From an uncultured Lachnospiraceae bacterium (GTDB taxonomy: Bacteria > Bacillota > Clostridia > Lachnospirales > Lachnospiraceae): a stretch of 64,000 nucleotides of DNA. The translations under genes and the position numbers were made by a program. Positions 46,674 through 54,177 of this stretch are shown here, one piece after another. The DNA lies in the NCBI GenBank assembly GCA_910585215.1, contig CAJUDQ010000004.1, positions 71,909 through 135,908 of the forward strand, given 5' to 3'. Each line of letters starts with the position of its first letter. The stretch's first letter is position 1. The notes below the pieces were generated by a model. The model was given only the letters and a program-made list of their open reading frames with translations, was not told the origin of the DNA and ran no database searches.

Positions 46674-48320
46674 TTATGGTTTGGCATCCGTACCGGTCAT
46701 TTCTCTATCAGCTGACCATTCAAAGCCAAAAATTTCAATAATATCCTTCTCTTCCTCGGAAGCATCATATTGAACCGTAATTTTATCACCTGTATTTAAT
46801 AAAATCAGAGATTCATTTTCTTCAAAATACTGCTTGTAAACCTTACCGCCTGATTTTATATAAACAATAGTTCCCGAGTTTGTATTAATAAACTGGATAT
46901 TTTCAACGGTGATTTTTCGCTCATTATAATCCACATCAAGCTTTATATCAATGCCCTGTCCCGCGGACCCCATACTGTTTCGATAATTTTTCAGAGTTTC
47001 ACTCATGGTATCACCAACTGCTACAATTGTGTAATTTTTCACATTTACCATTGCATACTGTTTGACAAGACCTTTCGAATCTTTCAAAGCCATAGCATAA
47101 GTCGGTTCTCCATTAATATTGATTAACGCCGGAAAAGATGCCGTATAACCATAATTCTGAACTACACCTTCTGCTGCATCCATAGCAGAATGTTCCTCTG
47201 CTCCTTCCTGCTCATAGTACCGGAAATCACCGGTTCTGGAGTTGACCAGGAGAAATCCAAGGTTGCTCTTGTCTGAAACAATAGAGGTAATGCCTGTATA
47301 GACATAGATATCATCATTCATTGCCACATAACCAAAATCATCCGTAGTCATAGTACAGCCTTTTTGTCCGATTACGCTGTTAATAAATCCCTTTTGCAGA
47401 CTGCCATAGGAATTATACAAATCACAGATTTCGTCGCCGGAATATACATAATCTACCCATTCCGGTATTTTATCTATAGAATACAGCTCCATTTCACCGG
47501 TAACAGCATTCATAAGAATTGCCTCTTCCGGCACAGTACAGCCAAAAAATGTGTGATAAGCCATACAGGAAATCACCCAATATGGCACACCGTTTTCATC
47601 AATCTGAAAACTGTAGTCACCAAATACTTTGGTTGGATATTTCATTCGGAAGGCTCTCATTAAATCCTTTGAAAAATATCCTGACGGAGAATAATTGATT
47701 CCCTTTTCCAGACGTACAAACTCAGCCTCATTTGTCTCTGTATCTACCAGCACATAACCTGGTATTCCTTCTTTTTTATTATTAAAATACTTAAAAAAGC
47801 CGTCATATTCCAGAGGAGCTACTTTTACCACTCTTCCTTTATAATAAATCGTTGTATACGTATCCGATACATCATACTGTGAAACCAAATCGGTCAGTGA
47901 GCCTACCACACGGTCTCCAAGAATCGTAGCAGATGCTGTATCCATAAGAGGAATTTTTTTAATATCACTTAATGTAGGCACATCCGTGTCAAACTCTCCC
48001 TCCTCTACCGTAATTCGGTTCACATAAGCCTTTGCACGGAAAATCTGAACAGAAACAAGCATTCCTACTGCACATACCGCTACGGATATTCCTATCACAA
48101 TCAATGCCACTGCCGTAGTTTTCGGAAATTTTTTTCTTCTTTCATACACTGTCATGGAAGCAGCATAAGAACAGATTGCATAGACAAGTGCAATCGAAAT
48201 CAAAAAAATCCACATTCCCATATTGTGTATATTAATCGCAGGGATAAAAATATAAAAAACAACCCCGCTGTAAATAATTGTAAGTATAATTGGAATTAAA
48301 ATATTCATTATTTTTCTCAT
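46674..48320 (-). CDS. Conserved membrane protein with large extracytoplasmic domain
   Basis: A 548-residue protein with three N-terminal membrane segments (about 5-25, 33-55, 67-92), then about 450 residues outside the membrane. That part has repeated strand-rich units with GYVLVDTETNEAEFVR, FLLVNSRTGDFRYY and ILMNAVTGEMELY, reminiscent of PepSY/propeller-like repeats, and ends in a small OB- or beta-barrel-like domain (NTGDKITVQYDASEEE). I do not recognise the family and assign no role. It lies 29 bases after dgt on the same strand. Confidence 0.6.
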   Translation of the reverse strand: MRKIMNILIPIILTIIYSGVVFYIFIPAINIHNMGMWIFLISIALVYAICSYAASMTVYERRKKFPKTTAVALIVIGISVAVCAVGMLVSVQIFRAKAYVNRITVEEGEFDTDVPTLSDIKKIPLMDTASATILGDRVVGSLTDLVSQYDVSDTYTTIYYKGRVVKVAPLEYDGFFKYFNNKKEGIPGYVLVDTETNEAEFVRLEKGINYSPSGYFSKDLMRAFRMKYPTKVFGDYSFQIDENGVPYWVISCMAYHTFFGCTVPEEAILMNAVTGEMELYSIDKIPEWVDYVYSGDEICDLYNSYGSLQKGFINSVIGQKGCTMTTDDFGYVAMNDDIYVYTGITSIVSDKSNLGFLLVNSRTGDFRYYEQEGAEEHSAMDAAEGVVQNYGYTASFPALININGEPTYAMALKDSKGLVKQYAMVNVKNYTIVAVGDTMSETLKNYRNSMGSAGQGIDIKLDVDYNERKITVENIQFINTNSGTIVYIKSGGKVYKQYFEENESLILLNTGDKITVQYDASEEEKDIIEIFGFEWSADREMTGTDAKP

Positions 48321-48349
48321 ATAGGTGGTCCTCTTTTCTTTTTTGAATT

Positions 48350-49573
48350 TTAGAAGCTGATAATCGTCTGAAAGGAATCTATGGCATAGGCATCTGTCAT
48401 GCCCGAAATATAATCAAGCACTGCCCGAGTATATATATTCTTTTCCTCCAATGCTCCATATAATTTATGATTATTATATCTTTCACAGACAACTCTATCC
48501 TCATTTGGCACAACTTCTACAAAACAGTATTTGATTAGCCATTTATAAAAATCAGCAAGAACAGAATCTCTGCTGTTTTCTTTTATATCGGAAAGCGTGG
48601 ATTTCCGATTGTAAAACTGCATAAAATAATCAAACAGAGTTTCAATCACCAGCTTTGTATATTTTACAAAAGGCTCCAATTTTTTATGGCTGTATATATG
48701 AGCAATATTAAAATCCTTGATTTCCTTCATTAATGCTACTTTCTCATCTGAAAGACAAATTCCGTTCTCTGGAGAACTGTTTTTTACCAAATCTACAATA
48801 AATTCGTGCATAATCACAGACGTATTAATCGTGTCATGTCCGTATTCTGCTGCTATCTTTACCAGCGAGGCCAAATCGTGATAAGTAATAATTTTCAGCA
48901 TCAGGGCATCTTCGATATCTCTTCCAAGGTACGCGATTTTATCAGCAAGCTTCACTACACATCCTTCCCATGTAAACGCATTGTATTGACCTGCATGTTC
49001 GATTTCATACAAATCAATCATTTCTCTTCGTGGAAACAGTGCATTGTCATCTACCTCTCCACAGTGAGAAATAATCCCGTCTCTGACAGCATAGGTAAGA
49101 TTTAAATTCTGATATACATTCTGCGGATTATGAATCAAATCAAGCTTATCTACTACCCATATTCCATTTTTTTCATGCCAGAAAACTTCACCGAGATATT
49201 TTTCCGTAAGTCTGGAAATAATTTTTTCTCCAGAGTGTCCAAATGGTGTGTGTCCAAGGTCATGCCCTGTTGCAATTGCTTTTACAAGCTCGGTATTCAG
49301 TCCAAGCACATCTGATATATTGCTGCTGACAGATTCGACATGAAGCACATGCTCCATACGAGTACAGATATGGTCATTGTGTACATTAAAAAATACCTGT
49401 GTCTTATGCTTTAATCTGCGATACGAGCGCGCATGAATAATTCTTGTGTAATCTCTGGCAAATTCGCTTCGAATATCATTCTCTCTTGTATACAGTTCTT
49501 CCTGACGGCTCACCGCCTGCTTCCATGAAGGATGTTCCCGATTCATGGCAACCTTTTCAAATTTTTTCTTCAT
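48350..49573 (-). CDS. dgt: dGTP triphosphohydrolase-like HD protein
   Basis: A 407-residue HD-domain protein with RIIHARSYRRLKHKTQVF, then H of TRMEHVLHV, the HD pair ATGHDLGHTPFGHSGE and a later Asp (DKIAYLGRDIED). These are the metal ligands and flanking motifs of bacterial dGTPase. It cleaves dNTPs to deoxynucleoside and triphosphate and helps balance dNTP pools. AAGGAA lies before the ATG. Confidence 0.9.
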   Translation of the reverse strand: MKKKFEKVAMNREHPSWKQAVSRQEELYTRENDIRSEFARDYTRIIHARSYRRLKHKTQVFFNVHNDHICTRMEHVLHVESVSSNISDVLGLNTELVKAIATGHDLGHTPFGHSGEKIISRLTEKYLGEVFWHEKNGIWVVDKLDLIHNPQNVYQNLNLTYAVRDGIISHCGEVDDNALFPRREMIDLYEIEHAGQYNAFTWEGCVVKLADKIAYLGRDIEDALMLKIITYHDLASLVKIAAEYGHDTINTSVIMHEFIVDLVKNSSPENGICLSDEKVALMKEIKDFNIAHIYSHKKLEPFVKYTKLVIETLFDYFMQFYNRKSTLSDIKENSRDSVLADFYKWLIKYCFVEVVPNEDRVVCERYNNHKLYGALEEKNIYTRAVLDYISGMTDAYAIDSFQTIISF

Positions 49574-49616
49574 AAATTCCTTTCCTTTATTTTTAATGTC
49601 ATAGACAACAGAAAAA

Positions 49617-49686
49617 GCAGATAACGGGAGTCGAACCCGCCTTTCCAGCTTGGGAAGCTAGCGTTCTACCGATGAACCATATCTGC
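49617..49686 (-). tRNA. tRNA-Gly (anticodon CCC)
   Basis: Read on the minus strand: acceptor GCAGATA pairs with TATCTGC, D stem GTTC/GAAC, anticodon stem CTAGC/GCTGG with loop TTCCCAA giving CCC at 34-36, T arm GCGGG-TTCGACT-CCCGT. The total is 70 bases, the discriminator is U (as expected for Gly), and CCA is not encoded. It reads GGG codons. Confidence 0.95.
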
Positions 49687-49694
49687 ATACAAAA

Positions 49695-49723
49695 AGTATA
49701 GCATGGTTTTTGGAAAATGACAA
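49695..49723 (-). promoter_or_regulatory. Promoter of tRNA-Gly
   Basis: Minus strand: TTGTCA (49723-49718), 17-base spacer, TATACT (49700-49695), eight bases before the tRNA 5' end. The -35 lies within the arm of the mscL terminator hairpin. Confidence 0.75.
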
Positions 49724-49763
49724 CTGTTTTTTTAATCAAATCAGCAGTTCCCATTTTCCAAAA
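49707..49763 (-). terminator. Long hairpin downstream of mscL
   Basis: TTTTTGGAAAATG.ACAACTG (49706-49726) pairs with CAGTTC.CCATTTTCCAAAAA (49744-49763), about 18 base pairs. It lies between the mscL stop (49787) and the tRNA gene, and it contains the tRNA -35 element. It may terminate mscL or tune the tRNA promoter. Confidence 0.6.
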
Positions 49764-49786
49764 ATACAAAGTGATACTTTGTTCTT

Positions 49787-50209
49787 CTAGTCTTCCAATA
49801 CAGAAGTACAATGTGGACATCTCACGGCATCAATTGCAATCTCACTCTTACAAAACGGACACTTTTTTGTAGTCGGCTCCTGTTTTTCCTCTTCCTTTTC
49901 TTTATGATGAAATCTTGTTGCTGCTGTGTTCATCGCTTTAATAATAACAAAAATAACCAGCGCCATAATAAGGAAATTAATGACAGCCGTAATAAACCGT
50001 CCATAGTATAAAGTTGCCTCTCCCAAAAGAGTAATTTTTAACTGGTCAAAATTCATTCCTCCAAACAGTCCAAGAATAGGATTGATAATATCGGATACCA
50101 GCGAAGATACAATACTGGTAAAAGCACCTCCGATAATAATACCAACTGCCATATCCATTACATTTCCGCGGCTGATAAATTCCTTAAATTCTTTCAGAAA
50201 CTTTTTCAT
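49787..50209 (-). CDS. mscL: Large-conductance mechanosensitive channel MscL with C-terminal zinc ribbon
   Basis: A 140-residue channel. The ATG at 50209 has GGAGG seven bases upstream. KKFLKEFKEFISRGNVMDMAVGIIIGGAFTSIV is the conserved amphipathic N-terminus and TM1 (Gly/Ala pore helix), TM2 is about 65-90, and the cytoplasmic helix is followed by CPFCKSEIAIDAVRCPHC, a double-CxxC zinc ribbon not present in E. coli MscL. It opens under osmotic downshock. Confidence 0.92.
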   Translation of the reverse strand: MKKFLKEFKEFISRGNVMDMAVGIIIGGAFTSIVSSLVSDIINPILGLFGGMNFDQLKITLLGEATLYYGRFITAVINFLIMALVIFVIIKAMNTAATRFHHKEKEEEKQEPTTKKCPFCKSEIAIDAVRCPHCTSVLED

Positions 50210-50360
50210 CAAAATTCCTCCTTGTATTTTTATTTTTTCTTCATTCTTGTATGATTTTTTAGCAATCCATATTTATTGTTTTTATTATCCTTTCCCTTGT
50301 TCTCTTAATTTCCCTTCGTTTTCTTATTATATTCCGCTGTCCTCTCCTTTTCTTATTTTC

Positions 50361-51245
50361 TCATTTCCCGAACAATATTACAGCAAGCATCCCGGGTCCG
50401 GTATGTGCACCAATAATCGGTGAAAGCATGGTGCGGCGTACTATGACATCTGGTGCTTCTTCCTTTACTTTTTCTTCCAAGAGCTCTGCAAGTTCCGGAG
50501 TGTCGGCATCACAGATATAAACAATATTGCTCAGTTCCTCATTATAATTTTCTTTAAAGAAGGAAAACAACGCTGTCATAGCCGCTTTATCTCCCCGTTT
50601 TTTATCTGTAGTAATCAGTTTTCCACTTTCATCAATTTTCAACATCGGCTTTATATTAAGAGCAGAACCTACAAGTGCAGTGGCTGCACTGACACGCCCT
50701 CCTCTTTTCAGATACATCAAATCCTGAACCATAAAATAATGGCGGATTTTTGGAATCAGGGTCTGTATCGCCTCAAAATTTTCATGAATCCCCATTCCGT
50801 TTTTCCTGTTTTCAATTGCTTTTTCTGTTAAAAGACCCATTCCTCCTGTTGCTGCAAGCGTATCGATTGAAAGTACTTCCAGATTTGGAAATTCTTCTTT
50901 TAAATTTTCCGCCGCCAGTCTGGAACTGTCATAAGTGGAAGATAACCCGCTTGACAGACAGAAATACAATACAGACTTTCCCTCTTCCAGAAATTTTCTG
51001 AAATATTCTTCATACATAAACGGAGAAATCTGAGAAGTTTTTGTCAAATCTCCATTTCTCTGACCATTATAAAACTTTTTCAGAAGAGCTTCTTCCTCAC
51101 ATCCATGTGAAACACGCATTTCCTCTCCCAAAGAATACTCCATTGGTACAAATTCAATATGGTTTTCAACAGCGATTTCTTTTACAATATCGCCGGAAGC
51201 ATCCATACATATCACATAATCACTTTTACTTGTCACAGTGTCCAT
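50361..51245 (-). CDS. DegV family fatty-acid-binding protein
   Basis: A 294-residue two-domain protein: VICMDASGDI at the N-terminus, FLCLSSGLSSTYDSS-type FLSLSSG loop (YFCLSSGLSSTYDSSRLA), and VQDLMYLKRGGRVSAATALVGSALNIKPML, both lipid head-group contacts of the DegV/FakB fold. FakB proteins hand fatty acids to FakA kinase; no fakA is adjacent, so the specific role is open. GGAGG precedes the ATG. Confidence 0.9.
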   Translation of the reverse strand: MDTVTSKSDYVICMDASGDIVKEIAVENHIEFVPMEYSLGEEMRVSHGCEEEALLKKFYNGQRNGDLTKTSQISPFMYEEYFRKFLEEGKSVLYFCLSSGLSSTYDSSRLAAENLKEEFPNLEVLSIDTLAATGGMGLLTEKAIENRKNGMGIHENFEAIQTLIPKIRHYFMVQDLMYLKRGGRVSAATALVGSALNIKPMLKIDESGKLITTDKKRGDKAAMTALFSFFKENYNEELSNIVYICDADTPELAELLEEKVKEEAPDVIVRRTMLSPIIGAHTGPGMLAVILFGK

Positions 51246-51428
51246 TTTTCCTCCATTCTTTTATTTTTAAAATAAAATCATCTACCACTTTGCTTTCATT
51301 ATATTATGACGAAGCATACGAAACATTTGTAAGTCATCAGACTATGCTTTACTTTGTTTGATGACCTTATTATATACAAGAAACAGAAAAATTACAATAT
51401 GTGAATTCAATAGCGATGTTTTTTCTAT

Positions 51429-51908
51429 CTATTTATGATATGGCGCATGATTTAATATTCGATAGCTTCGATAAATCTGTTCCAGTAATATTACTCTCAT
51501 CAATTGATGTGGAAATGTCATTTTTGAAAAGCTCAGTTTAAAATCTGCTCTGTCACTCACACTCCGATGCAGTCCCAGTGAACCACCAATTACAAACACA
51601 ATTGTTCCATATCCGGAGACTCCGATTTTTTCGATTTTTTCTGACAGCTCCACAGAATCCAGCATAGTTCCGCCGATTTCTAATGTAATTACATATGTAT
51701 CGTCTTTGATATTTTTTAACAGTCTTTTTGCTTCCTGTTCCTTTATCTGTTCTTCTACCGCTTGGGAAGCTCCGTCTGGTGTCTTTTCATCTGCCACTTC
51801 CATAATTTCCAATTTGATATAACTTCCCAGACGTTTTTTATATTCCTCTACTGCCATGGTAAAATATTTTTCTTTTATTTTTCCCACTACTGCTAATATA
51901 ATTTTCAT
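51429..51908 (-). CDS. rlmH: 23S rRNA pseudouridine-1915 N3-methyltransferase
   Basis: A 159-residue SPOUT methyltransferase with VFVIGGSLGLHRSV, LSFSKMTFPHQLMRVILLEQIYRSYRI and a C-terminal HK motif, all diagnostic of RlmH (YbeA/OrfX). It methylates helix 69 of 23S rRNA. In staphylococci the 3' end of this gene is a mobile-element target; here the phage-like island lies on its 5' side and no attachment repeat was seen. Confidence 0.95.
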   Translation of the reverse strand: MKIILAVVGKIKEKYFTMAVEEYKKRLGSYIKLEIMEVADEKTPDGASQAVEEQIKEQEAKRLLKNIKDDTYVITLEIGGTMLDSVELSEKIEKIGVSGYGTIVFVIGGSLGLHRSVSDRADFKLSFSKMTFPHQLMRVILLEQIYRSYRILNHAPYHK

Positions 51909-52002
51909 TTTATATACTATGGTTTTATATTTCGCAACCTTTCCTTCCTTATATTTGTCTCACTTATATAATACCACAAACACGACAAAATGTTTTGTAA
52001 AA

Positions 52003-53763
52003 CTATAAAATCTGTAAAAATTCATTCATCAAATTTTCCATTAAAGTCAGCTTATTAATTACAGATGCCTTGTCCTTTGTTCCTTTTTTACATAAAATAT
52101 CATAGGAAATATTCCCTGATTTTTTTACATGTAAACTTTTTTTAAATTCCCTCATAAATTTTATAAAATAGTTATCATCAAGGCCCAGTTTGGAAAAGTT
52201 ATGAAACAGGCCAAACCATAAGAAGGCATCCTTGGAGTTAAACATATCAGAAACATCTTCACTCATCACCTCTGACAGTCGGTCAAGCAGTTTCTCAAAA
52301 TTGTCAAACTGGCTGATTTTTACATTCTGTTTCAAATATGCGCAGATATCCTCCTGTTTTTTCTTCCAGTCATATAAAAAATAGATTACCATAATACTCT
52401 CTGTTACAATTCTGTCTACTGTTCCATTTACAAATTCTGAAATTCTAAAATCAGCTTTATTTTTAAAAAACGGATGTTGTGTTATCTTTTTTACCACTTT
52501 CGCATACTGTTCTCCAAGATGAGTCATTCCTTTTTGCGCGGCTGTCATTGGCTTGGAAGCATTATATCTTCTTATATGATATTCAATATCATCATCACTG
52601 CATGAAAGATACTGAACTGCCGGAATGGTATAATCATTAAACCGTTCTTTTAATTCTTCCGGCAATTCCGAATAGTATTTCCCTCTGACATCAAATTTCC
52701 GGTTTTCATATTGAGGAGAACCATCTTTGTCTAAAAGAACAATTCCATTTTCATCTTTCAATACTACCTGATACTCGATAATTGGCCGTTCCGCATTTTT
52801 GCCAATTTTAAATAAATTTTCCTCAAAATCAGAAAGATTTGTCAGTCTCTGCTTTCCGTCAATCAGCCAGTTTTCTGTTCTGTCAGCCTTTACCTGTTCA
52901 GCCAGTATAATTTCAGGTATCGGATATTTGTTTAATACAGTTGTGATAAGATTATATTTTTGTATATTACTCCATTGATTTGAATTTCTCTGTAACGGAT
53001 GGTCGCCTCGAATGGAATATTTATGTAATCTTTTGATATAAGCAGATATGGAATAACTTGTATTTTTACTTATTTCTGATGTCTGTGCAGCCATTTGTTT
53101 TTCCTCCTTCATTTGTTTTTCCTTATTTCTGTATAATATTTTTTCAGAATTAAATATTTTTTCAGAATTAAATATTTTTTCAGAATTGAATATTTTCCCA
53201 AAATTTAATACACCCGTCTTTTCATAGGACCTTAACTGTCTGAAATTATTTTCATATGTCTTTTCTGTTATTTTCAAAATTTTTAATATCTGCTTTTTTG
53301 GAATATGATCCATTTTTAATTCCAGCATCCGGCGCTGTAAATCTGAAAGTCCTGCAAAATATATTTGAATTCTGTCTTCCATAAAAGAATTTTCTTCCAA
53401 TCTCAACTCTCTTTCCATGTTAAAATCAGATACCAATAATTCACCGAAAGCTGTTTTATCCTCGCCAACTGGCATATCCAATGAGACGGTATTTCTTTCT
53501 GATAAACGTTTCCTTCGATTTCGCTTTGTCATCTCTGTTTTCATTTTATTGGAAAGACAGGAAAACAAAAAGCTGTCAAAATTTTGAGAAGCATCATATT
53601 TTTTCAACACATCTACAAATACTTCATTGGCAAGACTGTAAAAATCATCATAATCTTTTTCTGTAATGCCGCCAAAACCGGATAAAATTTTATCTACTTT
53701 TTCACGTAATTTTCGTGCATTTTGCCTGTAATATTTTTCCAATAACTCTGTCTGTTCCGCCAT
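52003..53763 (-). CDS. Sigma-70-like domain fused to a DUF262 (ParB-fold) domain
   Basis: A 586-residue protein. Residues about 20-110 resemble sigma region 2 (DFYSLANEVFVDVLKKY..FDSFLFSCLSNKM..MTKRNRRKR) and about 130-185 region 4 (LSDLQRRMLELKMDHIPKKQILKILKITEKTYENNFRQL, a helix-turn-helix). A low-complexity linker with NSEKIF three times (about 192-209) follows. From about 245 on is a DUF262 domain with DGKQRLTNL (DGKQR at 302-306), the nucleotide-handling motif of GmrS-type and ParB/Srx-fold proteins, ending in a helical part. No GmrD nuclease half is seen. Strong site AGGAGGG and a near-consensus promoter precede it. Its divergent neighbour encodes an RNA polymerase-like protein, so it may direct that enzyme to promoters. 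This pairing is inference. Confidence 0.75.
   Translation of the reverse strand: MAEQTELLEKYYRQNARKLREKVDKILSGFGGITEKDYDDFYSLANEVFVDVLKKYDASQNFDSFLFSCLSNKMKTEMTKRNRRKRLSERNTVSLDMPVGEDKTAFGELLVSDFNMERELRLEENSFMEDRIQIYFAGLSDLQRRMLELKMDHIPKKQILKILKITEKTYENNFRQLRSYEKTGVLNFGKIFNSEKIFNSEKIFNSEKILYRNKEKQMKEEKQMAAQTSEISKNTSYSISAYIKRLHKYSIRGDHPLQRNSNQWSNIQKYNLITTVLNKYPIPEIILAEQVKADRTENWLIDGKQRLTNLSDFEENLFKIGKNAERPIIEYQVVLKDENGIVLLDKDGSPQYENRKFDVRGKYYSELPEELKERFNDYTIPAVQYLSCSDDDIEYHIRRYNASKPMTAAQKGMTHLGEQYAKVVKKITQHPFFKNKADFRISEFVNGTVDRIVTESIMVIYFLYDWKKKQEDICAYLKQNVKISQFDNFEKLLDRLSEVMSEDVSDMFNSKDAFLWFGLFHNFSKLGLDDNYFIKFMREFKKSLHVKKSGNISYDILCKKGTKDKASVINKLTLMENLMNEFLQIL
53136..53189. repeat. Three tandem 18-bp repeats inside the sigma/DUF262 gene
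   Basis: Three head-to-tail copies of an 18-base unit (ATATTTTTTCAGAATTAA), at 53136-53153, 53154-53171 and 53172-53189, the third with one substitution. They encode NSEKIF repeats in the linker, in frame, so copy-number change would alter linker length without a frameshift. Confidence 0.85.
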
Positions 53764-53816
53764 ATCTTAACTCCCTCCTGTCCGGCATCTTTTTTGTATA
53801 TTTTCTATTCATTCAT

Positions 53817-53845
53817 ACTATAGCATGAACATCCGTTTGTGTCAA
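53817..53845 (-). promoter_or_regulatory. Sigma-A type promoter of the sigma/DUF262 gene
   Basis: Minus strand: perfect -35 TTGACA (53845-53840), 17-base spacer, -10 TATAGT (53822-53817). No comparably good promoter is seen for the divergent plus-strand operon in the same 219-base gap. Confidence 0.75.
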
Positions 53846-53982
53846 TATTATTTCAAATATTCATTTGTGATTTTTGTGATTTTTTTACAAGTGTTCTAAA
53901 GAGGTTTTGAAAAATGAAAAAAAGGAGAAATAGTAATTGTGATACCAATAGGATAAATTTCAAAACGAAAAGGAGGATTCAA

Positions 53983-54177
53983 ATGAAAAAAGAGAACAAT
54001 ATGTATTTAAACAATATGACAATCACACCAGAGGAATATCCCCGCATATTTGCAGGAATATTATCACAGGCAGATTTTGACCCTACAAAACCAAATCCCC
54101 GCAATATTTCAAAAATTGCCGGCGGAATTGAACAATATCTCAGATATAAGCAAAAGGAGGAGAAAAAAAATGATTAA
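53983..54177 (+). CDS. Small hypothetical protein preceding the polymerase-like gene
   Basis: A 64-residue acidic/polar protein with no Cys pairs or membrane segment. AGGAGG sits just upstream of the ATG at 53983; an earlier in-frame ATG at 53914 is possible but has only a weak site. Its stop overlaps the polymerase-like gene start by eight bases, so the two are translationally coupled. I do not recognise the sequence. Confidence 0.6.
   Translation: MKKENNMYLNNMTITPEEYPRIFAGILSQADFDPTKPNPRNISKIAGGIEQYLRYKQKEEKKND

Noticed and set aside
49617..49686. tRNA-Gly as attachment site of the island
   Set aside because: Three ordinary genes separate it from the island, and no partial tRNA copy was seen at the right end.
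51429..52002. rlmH as an integration site of the island, as with SCCmec
   Set aside because: The island lies on the 5' side of rlmH, and no direct repeat flanks it in the window.
52003..53763. Complete GmrSD-type restriction system
   Set aside because: DGKQR (GmrS-like) is present, but no DUF1524 HNH nuclease motif was seen in the chain or next to it.
53914..53982. Longer N-terminus for the small gene before the polymerase
   Set aside because: AGGAGG directly precedes the ATG at 53983, and the extra 23 residues are low-complexity Lys/Arg/Asn.
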